Below are positions 24,826 through 33,107 of a stretch of DNA of 44,232 nucleotides, piece after piece (within the stretch, counting starts at the first letter, position 1; every line of letters begins with the position of its first letter). The DNA is from an uncultured Clostridia bacterium. GTDB taxonomy: Bacteria > Bacillota > Clostridia > Oscillospirales > Acutalibacteraceae. The notes beneath the pieces are model-generated. The model was not told the DNA's origin. It made no database searches and was given only the letters and a program-made list of their open reading frames with translations. The position numbers were made by a program, and so were the translations under genes. The stretch lies in the NCBI GenBank assembly GCA_937876205.1, contig CALEII010000048.1, positions 1 through 44,232 on the forward strand, in the 5' to 3' direction.

Positions 24826-26637
24826 TCACTTGCCGAGCACAGGCATTTCTGTCATTCTCAGCCTTGCACAGCCGTAGGGGCAAAGTTCAACTGTCTCTAC
24901 ACCTGATATCGGCTGTGTAGATTTCGGTGTTTTTCTTGCAACACTTCTGTAAGGGAATTTAAGTCCCCAGTCGATTTTCTGCATATTTGCTTTGATTGTT
25001 ACAGGGGGATTGCTCTGTGAAAAGGGAATATCACCCGATGAATGATAACTGACTTCAAAATAATCATCAGAATAACCGTAATTCCACGGTGTTGTGGGAA
25101 CAAACTGATAATCACAATAGGGGAATTTACGCTCTACACCTTTTTTAGTGTATTCTCTCATTTTCTTTTCATAAGCAACGGAAACAGAGAACAGCAACGA
25201 ACCCATCTGTAATGCAACAAGGTCATTAGGTCTCTTTTTGAAGAACGGTGCAACCGTAAATTCAATTTCAATTTCAGTCTTACCCTGTTTTACATTGAAT
25301 TCAAGGTCTTTTGTATCCTTTTCTTCACCGTTTACCTTAAGATTCTTTGCAAATGACGGAATACGGACACAGAAATCAAAATCCTTCTGTGAATCAATAT
25401 AATAGTGCATTTTATTGTTGAAGGGATAGTCAGTTGCAAGTCTGATTGTGACATCCTTATCATTAAGGACAGAGGGCAGCATTACGGAATTTATGATTGT
25501 GTCACCGTTATGCATAAAGGGAGTGAGTGCAAATTTCGGCCAGCCCTGATTGAAGTTTGCAGTACAGCAGCCGAAATTCGGCTCAAGACCGAATGTGTGC
25601 GCATAGGGGCCGTTTGTGCTCCACGGAGCCATAATCATTGTTTTCTGACAGGCAATCTGATTGACCTGCTGAACATACTGATGTGTCCACATATCTTCGC
25701 TCAGCGTTGCGGGAAGTGCGTTGAATGCGAGCATTTCAAGACGCTCTGCCCATTTATTATCACCCGTATGTGCAAAAATTTCTTCATAAGAATACATCTG
25801 CTCAACTACTGCACAGCATTCTGTACCTCTTGTGGGGTCAAGACCTGAAAGCACCTCATCACCCGTAAAGCCCTCAAACGCAGTACCGTTGTATCTGTCA
25901 AGGATTTCACGGAGCTTTTCGGCGTTGTCTGTATATTCTTCACCCAGCAGTTCGTGTGAAACAGCTTCGCTTTTGAGCATCATTGCCATATTTACGATAT
26001 GAGTATTAAGAACCCACATATGACTGGGATTTTTCCATTTTTCAGTGGCTGTGTTGTAATCATAGCCCTGCTCTTTTATGATTTTTGCAAGGTCTTTTAT
26101 CCATTCTTCCTTGTATCTTTCATAAAGGAAGTTGAGTGAAATAAATGCCTCAAACCATCTGAATCTGCCCCACATAAACAGCTTGATTTTTTTGTTCTTA
26201 AGTAGCTCATAGTAATTTTTCATTACTTTGTAAATTACATCGGGGATTCTTTCGTCACCTGAGCAGTCATAATAAACCTTTAGCGTTTTGCAGATAAGCT
26301 GAATTGCCCATGTGTCATATCGGGCTCTTTTATTCTCAGGGCAGGGACAAATCCAGCCGTCCTCTTCCTGAGAAGACACGATTGCATCAATATATTTTTT
26401 TGCAGTCGCAATCAGCTCTTTATCCTCAAGAAGATATGCAAGAGGAATAAAACCGTCAAGCCAGTAAGGTACTCTTTCCCAGCCCTCACGGTCTCCGCCT
26501 ATCCATTTGCTGTCACGGATATCGGGCCATATTTTATGAAGATTGCCGCTCAGGCCCTTTGCCTGTATTTCAAGCTGACGACGAAGCCAGCCCTCTGGTT
26601 TTATCTCTTTTGATGTATAAAAGCTCCATTTATTCAT
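24826..26637 (-). CDS. GH127-family glycosidase (beta-L-arabinofuranosidase-like)
   Basis: This 603-residue protein resembles the DUF1680/GH127 group. These enzymes use a zinc-bound cysteine nucleophile in an (alpha/alpha)6 barrel; characterised members cut beta-L-arabinofuranosides. The metal site is visible: Glu273-Cys274-Cys275 in T-E-C-C and Cys357-Cys358 in F-G-C-C, matching the Glu/Cys...Cys-Cys set of the Bifidobacterium enzyme HypBA1. N-terminal W-L-R-R-Q-L and the W-E-R-V-P-Y-W-L-D-G-F motif (near 53-63) are also family hallmarks. C-terminal beta domains follow from about 380. No signal peptide is present. Its ATG overlaps the carrier's stop by 8 bp, so the two are translationally coupled, supporting use of the carrier's cargo. 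Confidence 0.85.
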   Translation of the reverse strand: MNKWSFYTSKEIKPEGWLRRQLEIQAKGLSGNLHKIWPDIRDSKWIGGDREGWERVPYWLDGFIPLAYLLEDKELIATAKKYIDAIVSSQEEDGWICPCPENKRARYDTWAIQLICKTLKVYYDCSGDERIPDVIYKVMKNYYELLKNKKIKLFMWGRFRWFEAFISLNFLYERYKEEWIKDLAKIIKEQGYDYNTATEKWKNPSHMWVLNTHIVNMAMMLKSEAVSHELLGEEYTDNAEKLREILDRYNGTAFEGFTGDEVLSGLDPTRGTECCAVVEQMYSYEEIFAHTGDNKWAERLEMLAFNALPATLSEDMWTHQYVQQVNQIACQKTMIMAPWSTNGPYAHTFGLEPNFGCCTANFNQGWPKFALTPFMHNGDTIINSVMLPSVLNDKDVTIRLATDYPFNNKMHYYIDSQKDFDFCVRIPSFAKNLKVNGEEKDTKDLEFNVKQGKTEIEIEFTVAPFFKKRPNDLVALQMGSLLFSVSVAYEKKMREYTKKGVERKFPYCDYQFVPTTPWNYGYSDDYFEVSYHSSGDIPFSQSNPPVTIKANMQKIDWGLKFPYRSVARKTPKSTQPISGVETVELCPYGCARLRMTEMPVLGK

Positions 26638-28030
26638 TTTCTGTCACCTCAATGTTCTTTTCAGGTGATTCGACACCTTTTCTGATAAGGAAAAACAGAG
26701 GAATGAGTGCAAATACGCACACGATACCTGCCCACAGGAACATATTTTTTGCAGGCACGATAACCTCAGCACCCACCTCATTTACGATTGTCTGTGCTGC
26801 ATACTGACAAGCCTTATCACCGATAACAGGGCCGATAATCATAGGCAGCATAACTGCAAATATCATTCTTATACCCTGAAAAAGACCTGCCTTGCCTTCG
26901 GGAATGAAATCCTTGACTGCAGCACCGAAAAGAATATTTACAAGAGCATTGCCCAGAACAACGGGCACAATGCTTACAAGAATAACATAAATGTTTGTGC
27001 TTGTAGAAAGAATAAAGAATCCCAGAGACAGCACAACGACACCTGTCACAAGGCAGAAGCCTCTTTTTGTTGTTGAGAGCTTCAGAAGTGTCACAATACA
27101 TGCGAGAAGAATAATCACAACAACCACAGCAGTTATAACAACAGGAGCTTTCAGAATGTTTTCAACACCGCCGTTATCGGGAAGAACAACATACTGAACA
27201 TATGTAAGAAGATAAGGATAAAAAACCTGGAATGCAATTATTGCAAAGCAAAATGCCAGAAGAGCAAGATAAAGTCTTGCATTTTCCTTGATAACAGATG
27301 GTCTGAAGCCGTAGAAAAGGTCTGCCCAGTAGCTTGATGATGACTGAGTCTGAATTGTACTGGGAGGGTCTTTGATAAGGAAGAGTCCAACTATACCGCA
27401 GAGTGTTACCACTATACCGAGTCCGCCGAAAAAGAGCTTGTAGCTGATTGTTCCTGCCTGAGCGAAGCTGCCGACACCTGTTACTGCAAGGGAAGATATT
27501 GTGCCCACAACAGACAAAACTGTTTCAACAATCGGTCTCTGCTTCGGCACGGTGACATCCGTTACCCACGCCTGAAATGCCGCGTCGTTACTTGTTGAGC
27601 CCATAAAGGTCATCACAATATCCATAAGAATAACAAACCATACGGTACAGCCGAGAATCTTTGTTTCATCCGTAAGATTAAAAAGATTTGCTATATTGTC
27701 CTTTGTTATGAAACCGAACATCGCCGTGACGATACCCCAGAGAATATAGCCCACGGAAATAAACATTTTTCGGTTTTTCAGCTTGTCGCTGAGTGCACCC
27801 ATAATGAATGTTGTCACAACAGCTGCAATGGCTGAAAGAGCAACCATACGGGCAACTGCAGTTGTGGCTTCCATTGTTCCTCTGATTGCCGCCTGTGAAA
27901 CGTCGGCATAGATTTCGTTTGTGATGAATGTGTTGAAATACATATTTTCCGTACTCCACGCAATACCGCCCATAAAACAGAACAGGGTGATTATAAACCA
28001 GTTCTTTTTGCTTAATCTTTCTTTGTTCAT
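26630..28030 (-). CDS. MFS sugar carrier, SLC45/GPH-like (paralogue 2)
   Basis: This 466-residue, 12-helix carrier is a clear paralogue of the one at 18,840: shared start F-C-F-M-G-G-I-A-W-S-T-E-N-M-Y-F-N-T-F, the G-S-T-S-N-D-A-A-F-Q-A-W loop, Y-W-A-D-L-F-Y-G-F-R-P-S-V-I-K-E-N, and G-L-F-Q-G-I-R-M-I-F. It heads a five-gene operon (carrier, GH127, GH63-like, GH36-like, TipAS) behind a TTGCGG-N17-TATAAT promoter. The coupling with GH127 suggests import of an arabinose-containing oligosaccharide, although transport direction is not proven by sequence. Confidence 0.83.
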   Translation of the reverse strand: MNKERLSKKNWFIITLFCFMGGIAWSTENMYFNTFITNEIYADVSQAAIRGTMEATTAVARMVALSAIAAVVTTFIMGALSDKLKNRKMFISVGYILWGIVTAMFGFITKDNIANLFNLTDETKILGCTVWFVILMDIVMTFMGSTSNDAAFQAWVTDVTVPKQRPIVETVLSVVGTISSLAVTGVGSFAQAGTISYKLFFGGLGIVVTLCGIVGLFLIKDPPSTIQTQSSSSYWADLFYGFRPSVIKENARLYLALLAFCFAIIAFQVFYPYLLTYVQYVVLPDNGGVENILKAPVVITAVVVVIILLACIVTLLKLSTTKRGFCLVTGVVVLSLGFFILSTSTNIYVILVSIVPVVLGNALVNILFGAAVKDFIPEGKAGLFQGIRMIFAVMLPMIIGPVIGDKACQYAAQTIVNEVGAEVIVPAKNMFLWAGIVCVFALIPLFFLIRKGVESPEKNIEVTENE

Positions 28031-28075
28031 ATTCTCTTTCCTTTTTCACCTTATTTTGAATATAAAAACAACTTT

Positions 28076-28104
28076 ATTATATCATATATTTCATAAATCC
28101 GCAA
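28076..28104 (-). promoter_or_regulatory. Promoter of the GH127 operon
   Basis: On the minus strand TTGCGG (28099-28104) and TATAAT (28076-28081) are separated by 17 bp. No inverted repeat like the one upstream of the paralogous carrier is seen, so the two operons are probably regulated differently. Confidence 0.7.
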
Positions 28105-28117
28105 TACAAACAAAAAA

Positions 28118-28139
28118 ACACCTGTTAAGACAGGTGTTT
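28118..28139 (-). terminator. Terminator after beta-helix gene
   Basis: AACACCTGT and ACAGGTGTT form a 9-bp stem around TAAG, beside a run of A on the left that reads as a U-tract on the minus strand. Confidence 0.9.
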
Positions 28140-28156
28140 TTCGGGTAAAATACCGA

Positions 28157-30031
28157 TTAGCCTATATCTTCTGACAGCTGAGAATTGATTTGTGCCCAGA
28201 CTGCAATATTTTCTGCCACAGCAATTTTCTTCATTTCCATAAAACCGCTGTCAACGAAGTCATTTGAGCTGTATTTCACATTTGAACAGTATCTGCCGTA
28301 GCTGATTCTGCCCTGTGACAGCTGCTGAGTGAAAAAATCACCTGTGTCGATAGTATTGTCAGTGAAAACAAAGCCGTTGACATTGTCTGCCTTCATAAGC
28401 ATTGAGGGTATATCACTGAACTCATTTGAGCTGATTTCAATGTTTGTAAAAACAGCTGTCTTTGCGCTCTCGCCTGCGATGTTTGTGCCGATTTCAATCA
28501 CATTTCCCCAGTCACTGAAATTGCATTTTTCAAAGGTATTGTTACGGATGACAAGGTTGTCAACGCCTGTCCCCTCCTGCCAGAGAGTGGGCTCAATATC
28601 CATAACAACCTTTATTGCCTGAGCCATAGTTTTATAAAAACGGTTGTTTTCGCAAAGACCGTTTGATGACTGAAGAAGCAGGCCTCTTGCTCTGTTTTCG
28701 TGGAAATAGTTGTTTCTGATTACATAATTGCTGCTGTCACATTCTGTGCTGTAAGCAACAAAGCCCTCTGTGACTTCTTCGGGCAGGTTTTCAACAACAA
28801 CCTCATTTGTTATCCAGTCAAGAGCTTTGACTGAAACTATTTTTGCAGTCAATTCCGTATCTTCGAACTTTTCATTTCTGAAGCCGAGGACATCACCCTC
28901 ATTCAGCCTCATTGCTGATGCAATAAGCGTAAGAGTGTTGTCATCTGCTGCCGAAACATAACCGAGACCGTCGTGCACATTGACAGCATCATCACCCATT
29001 CCGCTTATATCACAGCCTTCAATGTTGAAGCAACCGTCAGTGTTGACAATATGAATCGCATCGGCAGTCATTGACACACAGCGCTTGTCTTTATATTCGG
29101 GATTGACACCGATAAAACCGTTGATAATCTGGAAATGCGAACAGCTGTCTTCGCATATGTAAGCCATACCTGCACTGCCGTAAATGCTGACATTGTCAAA
29201 TGTTATATTTTTGCTCTGATTTCTGATGCTGAAAACTGTTCCGTCATAGACAAAATGTCTGAGTATGTATGTTTCACCGTTTTCAAAGCTGTCCATACAG
29301 CCGTTGTGAGTAACACGCAGAGTATTGTCTGAAATTTTGCTAACAGACTTCACATAGTCTGCATTCTGATAAAGATAAATTTCTTTTGATGAGCTCTTTG
29401 CGCCGAAGGTATAGCTTTCGGGGTCGCACTGTGTGATTGCAGCAAGACGGATGCTTTCATCACAGTATTCTGCATCCCTGAAAACAAGGTCGATTGTATT
29501 GTTATCGGCATTACTGTTCTGCAAAGTTACCACAGATGCAAGGGGGCTTTCTGCCCAGTTCCAGTCAACATTGAGGTTTCTTATCTCAACGCAGTCGCTG
29601 TTTCTGACTAAAACCTTATACCCTGTTGATGAAAAAACAAATGTTGCACCGTTTCCCTCAATCAGCAGGTCGGTACAGTTGTTGATATCAAGACTGTTTT
29701 CACTTCTGAAAGAATATGTTCCCTTGTCAATGACAAGCTTTGTCTGAGGATTCTGTGCACAGTAGTCAAGAGCACTCTGAAAAGCCGTAAAATTATCGTC
29801 ATTGTCTTCAGAAAGACCAAACTCGGAAGCATTCACTTCGTTGAGCTTTCCGTCAAGTGGACGCTGAATATAAAAGCGTGTCTCTCCCACTCCGTTTATT
29901 TCATCTGCCGTTCTGCTTTCACTTAGATTTTCAAGTGTTTCAACAAGCATATCGGGACTTTTGGGCATTGCAACAGCTGATGTGAGCATCAACAATACTG
30001 AAGCAATAATTGCAACAAGCTTTACGAGCAT
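28157..30031 (-). CDS. Secreted right-handed beta-helix protein, GH110-like
   Basis: This 624-residue protein starts with a signal peptide (basic M-L-V-K, hydrophobic stretch to about residue 20, A-V-A cleavage site) and is exported. The body is a parallel beta-helix with many N-x-x-I-x-N-N turns. The segment 323-353 (A-D-A-I-H-I...G-M-G-D-D-A-V-N-V-H) matches the active-site region of GH110 alpha-1,3-galactosidases, where an Asp (here 324) and an Asp pair (347-348) are catalytic. GH110 enzymes remove terminal alpha-1,3-galactose, for example from blood group B or linear epitopes. Other beta-helix families share this layout, so GH110 is likely but not certain. It is divergent from a sialidase-fold gene, suggesting a host- or mucin-glycan theme. 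Confidence 0.78.
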   Translation of the reverse strand: MLVKLVAIIASVLLMLTSAVAMPKSPDMLVETLENLSESRTADEINGVGETRFYIQRPLDGKLNEVNASEFGLSEDNDDNFTAFQSALDYCAQNPQTKLVIDKGTYSFRSENSLDINNCTDLLIEGNGATFVFSSTGYKVLVRNSDCVEIRNLNVDWNWAESPLASVVTLQNSNADNNTIDLVFRDAEYCDESIRLAAITQCDPESYTFGAKSSSKEIYLYQNADYVKSVSKISDNTLRVTHNGCMDSFENGETYILRHFVYDGTVFSIRNQSKNITFDNVSIYGSAGMAYICEDSCSHFQIINGFIGVNPEYKDKRCVSMTADAIHIVNTDGCFNIEGCDISGMGDDAVNVHDGLGYVSAADDNTLTLIASAMRLNEGDVLGFRNEKFEDTELTAKIVSVKALDWITNEVVVENLPEEVTEGFVAYSTECDSSNYVIRNNYFHENRARGLLLQSSNGLCENNRFYKTMAQAIKVVMDIEPTLWQEGTGVDNLVIRNNTFEKCNFSDWGNVIEIGTNIAGESAKTAVFTNIEISSNEFSDIPSMLMKADNVNGFVFTDNTIDTGDFFTQQLSQGRISYGRYCSNVKYSSNDFVDSGFMEMKKIAVAENIAVWAQINSQLSEDIG

Positions 30032-30058
30032 AATATCGGCCTCTCTTCATTTTTTTAA

Positions 30059-30087
30059 ATTATAACACACATTTTTTTCAAAAACAA
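30059..30087 (-). promoter_or_regulatory. Promoter of beta-helix gene
   Basis: On the minus strand TTGTTT (30082-30087) and TATAAT (30059-30064) are separated by 17 bp, leaving about a 25-nt leader with a GAGAGG site. Confidence 0.65.
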
Positions 30088-30102
30088 CACACTTATATAA
30101 TA

Positions 30103-30131
30103 TTGACACTGTCAGATTTACTTTATATAAT
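30103..30131 (+). promoter_or_regulatory. Consensus promoter of sialidase-fold gene
   Basis: On the plus strand TTGACA (30103-30108) and TATAAT (30126-30131) are separated by 17 bp, a full match. The palindrome TGACA-C-TGTCA (30104-30114) overlaps the -35 box and is a candidate operator. It sits between the two divergent promoters. Confidence 0.8.
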
Positions 30132-30160
30132 AAATCTATATTTTTAAGGGGTTGATTCTT

Positions 30161-31225
30161 TTGGATATTAAGTTAATCGGCTCACCCAAGGTCGTTATGA
30201 CAAACACCAAGAGCCATCACGCTTATTTTGCCTGGCCCACAATTGCGAAGCTGCAGAACGGCAGAATCTGTGTCGGTGCTTCGGGCTACAGAGTTGAGCA
30301 TATATGTCCTTTCGGCAAAGGTGTACTTGCATTCAGCGACGATAACGGAGAAACATACTCAGAGCCTGTGCCTGTTATCGACACCGTTCTTGATGACAGG
30401 GATGTGGGGCTGACTGTTTTCGGTAAAAGCGGACTTATCGTCACATCCTTCAACAATACACTCCAATTTCAGAGAGAAAATATGCCTCAGACTCAGGAAT
30501 GCTTTGACTACATAAATTCTGTTTCCCCTGAAGAGGAAACCGAAGCACTGGGTGTGCCTTTCAGAATAAGCAATGACTGCGGAGAAACCTTCGGAAAAAT
30601 CCATAAGTCACCCATCTCATCTCCTCACGGTCCCACTGAACTCAGTGACGGCACAATTCTGTGGGTCGGCAGAATTCAGGGCATTCACAACCACATTGAA
30701 GCCCACACCATAAATACGGAAACAGGTGAAATGACCTTTGTGGGAGATATGGAGCTTTACAAATATGAGGAATTCAAGGATATTTATTTTTATGAGCCTC
30801 ACGCCATTGAGCTCCCTGACGGAAAAATAATATGTCATCTCAGAGCCGAGAACAAGGACGAAACTCTGTTCACTCTCTATCAGACCGAATCAACCGATAA
30901 GGGTGTGACATGGACAAAGCCCCGTCAGATTGTCCGTGATGACAGCGGCGCTCCCGGGCATCTCTTTATGCATTCATCAGGAGTTCTGATTTCAGCATTT
31001 TCCCACAGAGCTAAGCCCTACGGAATATGGGCAATATTCAGCAACGACGGCGGCAAAACCTGGAGTGACGAAAAAATTATCTATAACGCAAATGAGTCAG
31101 ACGATTTAGGCTATCCCTCTACGGCTGAACTCCCTGACAAAAGCTTGATAACTGCTTTCTACACAAGAGATAATGACGATGTCCCTGCAATAATAATGCA
31201 GCAGAAATGGACATTGACAGAATAG
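30161..31225 (+). CDS. Sialidase-fold (BNR/Asp-box) exo-glycosidase-like protein
   Basis: This 354-residue protein has a six-bladed beta-propeller pattern with three Asp-box repeats (S-D-D-N-G-E-T, T-D-K-G-V-T-W, S-N-D-G-G-K-T-W). This family includes exo-alpha-sialidases but also other hydrolases and non-enzymatic binders. The usual F-R-I-P start and Arg triad of true sialidases are not obvious, so activity is uncertain. No signal peptide is seen. I choose a TTG start at 30161: AAGGGG lies 9 nt upstream, whereas an earlier TTG at 30152 touches that site, and there is no suitable ATG. Neighbouring GH110-like protein and the shared control region suggest joint work on host-type glycans. Confidence 0.75.
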   Translation: MDIKLIGSPKVVMTNTKSHHAYFAWPTIAKLQNGRICVGASGYRVEHICPFGKGVLAFSDDNGETYSEPVPVIDTVLDDRDVGLTVFGKSGLIVTSFNNTLQFQRENMPQTQECFDYINSVSPEEETEALGVPFRISNDCGETFGKIHKSPISSPHGPTELSDGTILWVGRIQGIHNHIEAHTINTETGEMTFVGDMELYKYEEFKDIYFYEPHAIELPDGKIICHLRAENKDETLFTLYQTESTDKGVTWTKPRQIVRDDSGAPGHLFMHSSGVLISAFSHRAKPYGIWAIFSNDGGKTWSDEKIIYNANESDDLGYPSTAELPDKSLITAFYTRDNDDVPAIIMQQKWTLTE

Positions 31226-31241
31226 TATTACACAAAAAAGG

Positions 31242-31263
31242 AAACCACTCAGCCGAGTGGTTT
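31242..31263. terminator. Bidirectional terminator after sialidase-fold gene
   Basis: AAACCACTC and GAGTGGTTT form a 9-bp stem around AGCC, with A and T runs on each side. It serves the plus-strand gene and the minus-strand Nudix gene. Confidence 0.9.
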
Positions 31264-31270
31264 TGTTTTT

Positions 31271-31756
31271 TCAGACACCGAATATCACATAATTATCCTT
31301 GGTACGGGACTTTGCAACATAATCACCTGCAGGCAGTCCCTTTTTGTTTAACTTATATGCCCTCAGGATTTCACGGCTCATATTCGTGATATCATCACGG
31401 GCAAGTGCCTCGTCGACAGTCAGAAGAAGAACTTCGCTGTTTTCATAGCCGTCTGACTTCGGCTCACCCGAAACATAATCGAGTGTAAAAATAATGCACC
31501 ATTCTTCTGACTTGAATTGAACGGAATAAATATCCCTCGCTTTACACACAACGGAGGTTTCCTCAAAAAATTCCCGTTCAACAGCCTTTGTTGGAAGCTC
31601 CTTTTCCTTGACATAACCGCCGGGAATAAGAATTTTGTCCTTAGCTGCACCGTATGTATGACGGACAAACAGAATTTTTCCGTCAATTTCAAGTATACCG
31701 CATACGGCAAAATGCCTTGTACTGTGCTGAGGTTTTTTGCGTTTAAGAAGTTTCAT
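31271..31756 (-). CDS. Nudix hydrolase
   Basis: The Nudix box is visible at about residues 46-69: G-x5-E-x7-R-E-F-F-E-E-T-S-V, with Ser in place of the second Gly. The Nudix Glu pair binds magnesium and hydrolyses nucleoside diphosphate-linked compounds in the cytoplasm. The R-H-T-Y-G motif after the second strand fits the NUDIX fold start. I start at 31756 (MKLLKRKK), where AGGGTGA is correctly spaced; the longer frame begins with a TTG. It is a single gene between terminators. The substrate is unknown; mutagenic-nucleotide or sugar-nucleotide cleanup is possible. Confidence 0.87.
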   Translation of the reverse strand: MKLLKRKKPQHSTRHFAVCGILEIDGKILFVRHTYGAAKDKILIPGGYVKEKELPTKAVEREFFEETSVVCKARDIYSVQFKSEEWCIIFTLDYVSGEPKSDGYENSEVLLLTVDEALARDDITNMSREILRAYKLNKKGLPAGDYVAKSRTKDNYVIFGV

Positions 31757-31828
31757 GAAGTTCACCCTCAAAATGGTTTCTGTTTACAGTATAACAGAAG
31801 AATTGGTATTAATCAAGGAATCCCCTGT

Positions 31829-33001
31829 TTAAAGTTTTTTCTCAGGCTCAAAATATGTTTCGCTGACAACAAAATCATTTTTCTCCTTGTCAAATTCTAA
31901 AATTGTCACCGCCGTGCCGATAAAATCCGAGTGACCGATGAGTGAAATGTATTGACAGCATCTGATTTCATACACACTGTCACTGTCAATATCGCAAGGC
32001 TCAAACTTATAAAAGGAATCGACAAAAAGTTCCCTGTTCAAAGGTTCTCCTTTATCATCATACCATAACATAAAATAATTATCATCTCTGTCATTCAGTG
32101 TAAAAATTTCCTTGTAAGATGTAATGGTATTTATTATTTCAATCTTGTTTTCTTTCAGTATTTCCGCAGAAAAGCCTGTATCAAAGTGTTCATTCTCTGT
32201 ATGAGATGAGAATATTTCTTGCAATTTCCCGTTTTTTAAATCAAAAACACGGGATAAATATTGTCCTGCACCGCCGGAAAGACCTATGCATTCGTGAAGA
32301 AGAATCTCTTTGTCACCGTCACCGTCAATATCGGCACATGAAAATGTTCCGCCGAGACAGGACTGCTTCTCCCATGCAGACAGATCTTCTGCAATTAGTT
32401 TATCTTTCAGGGTAATTACAAGATAATAATCAGCAACGGCACTATCCTTAGCATAGCGATTATCGGCAAGAAGATATACGGCACCTGAAATATCTTCTGT
32501 CAATTTTACCCCATTCTCTGCCTGACGGATTAAAACATTTTTAAGTCCGATTTCGGGAATGGTAATCCTCATGCTTTTTTCATTATCAAAAACAGCCGAA
32601 GAAGAGGTCAGATTCTGATGCTCCCTGACTTCATTATTGACATTCAGAAGAATTGACAAAGTAAAAATAAGAAATGCAAAAAGACAGGCAAGCAGAGTAA
32701 TAATTTTCCATTTATTCTGCTTTTTTTTCGAGGTTTTCATAATGTCAATAACATTTCTTTCTGCTTCTTCAACCTGATTTTCAGGTTCAATAATCTTTCC
32801 GCTTAAAATCTCATTTATGCCGACTTCAAGAACTTCAGCTAATTTCTCAATTGTTTCAATATCGGGATAACATTTGCCTGTTTCCCATTTTGAAACAGCC
32901 TTGTCGGTGACATTCAGTTTTTCCGCAAGCTCCTTTTGTGTCAGAGATTTATCTTTCCGCCGTGTAGCAATAAATTTACCTACATCAACAGTGTTCATCA
33001 T
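31829..33001 (-). CDS. Transmembrane XRE regulator with extracytoplasmic Asp-rich domain
   Basis: Residues about 8-62 form a Cro/C1-type helix-turn-helix (T-Q-K-E-L-A-E-K-L-N-V-T-D-K-A-V-S-K-W-E-T-G). After a charged linker a single membrane helix runs from about 98 to 120. The remaining 270 residues lie outside the membrane if the N-terminus is inside. They contain D-I-D-G-D-G-D-K-E-I (about 225-234), an FG-GAP/EF-hand-like calcium-binding loop, and a weaker D-I-D-S-D-S copy near 350. This looks like a one-component membrane sensor that binds DNA directly. The leading ATG-ATG pair both lie close to GAGGGTGA. Its promoter overlaps the terminator of the kinase gene. The controlled genes are unknown. 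Confidence 0.8.
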   Translation of the reverse strand: MMNTVDVGKFIATRRKDKSLTQKELAEKLNVTDKAVSKWETGKCYPDIETIEKLAEVLEVGINEILSGKIIEPENQVEEAERNVIDIMKTSKKKQNKWKIITLLACLFAFLIFTLSILLNVNNEVREHQNLTSSSAVFDNEKSMRITIPEIGLKNVLIRQAENGVKLTEDISGAVYLLADNRYAKDSAVADYYLVITLKDKLIAEDLSAWEKQSCLGGTFSCADIDGDGDKEILLHECIGLSGGAGQYLSRVFDLKNGKLQEIFSSHTENEHFDTGFSAEILKENKIEIINTITSYKEIFTLNDRDDNYFMLWYDDKGEPLNRELFVDSFYKFEPCDIDSDSVYEIRCCQYISLIGHSDFIGTAVTILEFDKEKNDFVVSETYFEPEKKL

Positions 33002-33025
33002 TTCACCCTCTTTACTTATAACTTA

Positions 33026-33054
33026 ATTATATATTATAAATACAAAAATGTCAC
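33026..33054 (-). promoter_or_regulatory. Promoter of XRE sensor, overlapping a terminator
   Basis: On the minus strand GTGACA (33049-33054), 17 bp, TATAAT (33026-33031). The -35 box is the last part of the hairpin stem at 33049-33075. Confidence 0.6.
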
Positions 33055-33075
33055 CCTACCTGAGGTAGAATGACA
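33049..33075 (-). terminator. Terminator after kinase gene
   Basis: TGTCA...TGACA outer arms, a GU-paired dinucleotide and the inner CTAC/GTAG stem form a 27-nt hairpin followed by TTTTT on the minus strand. It is 33 bp after the kinase stop. Confidence 0.8.
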
Positions 33076-33107
33076 TAATTTATTGTGTAAACAGTTAATA
33101 ATTAAAT

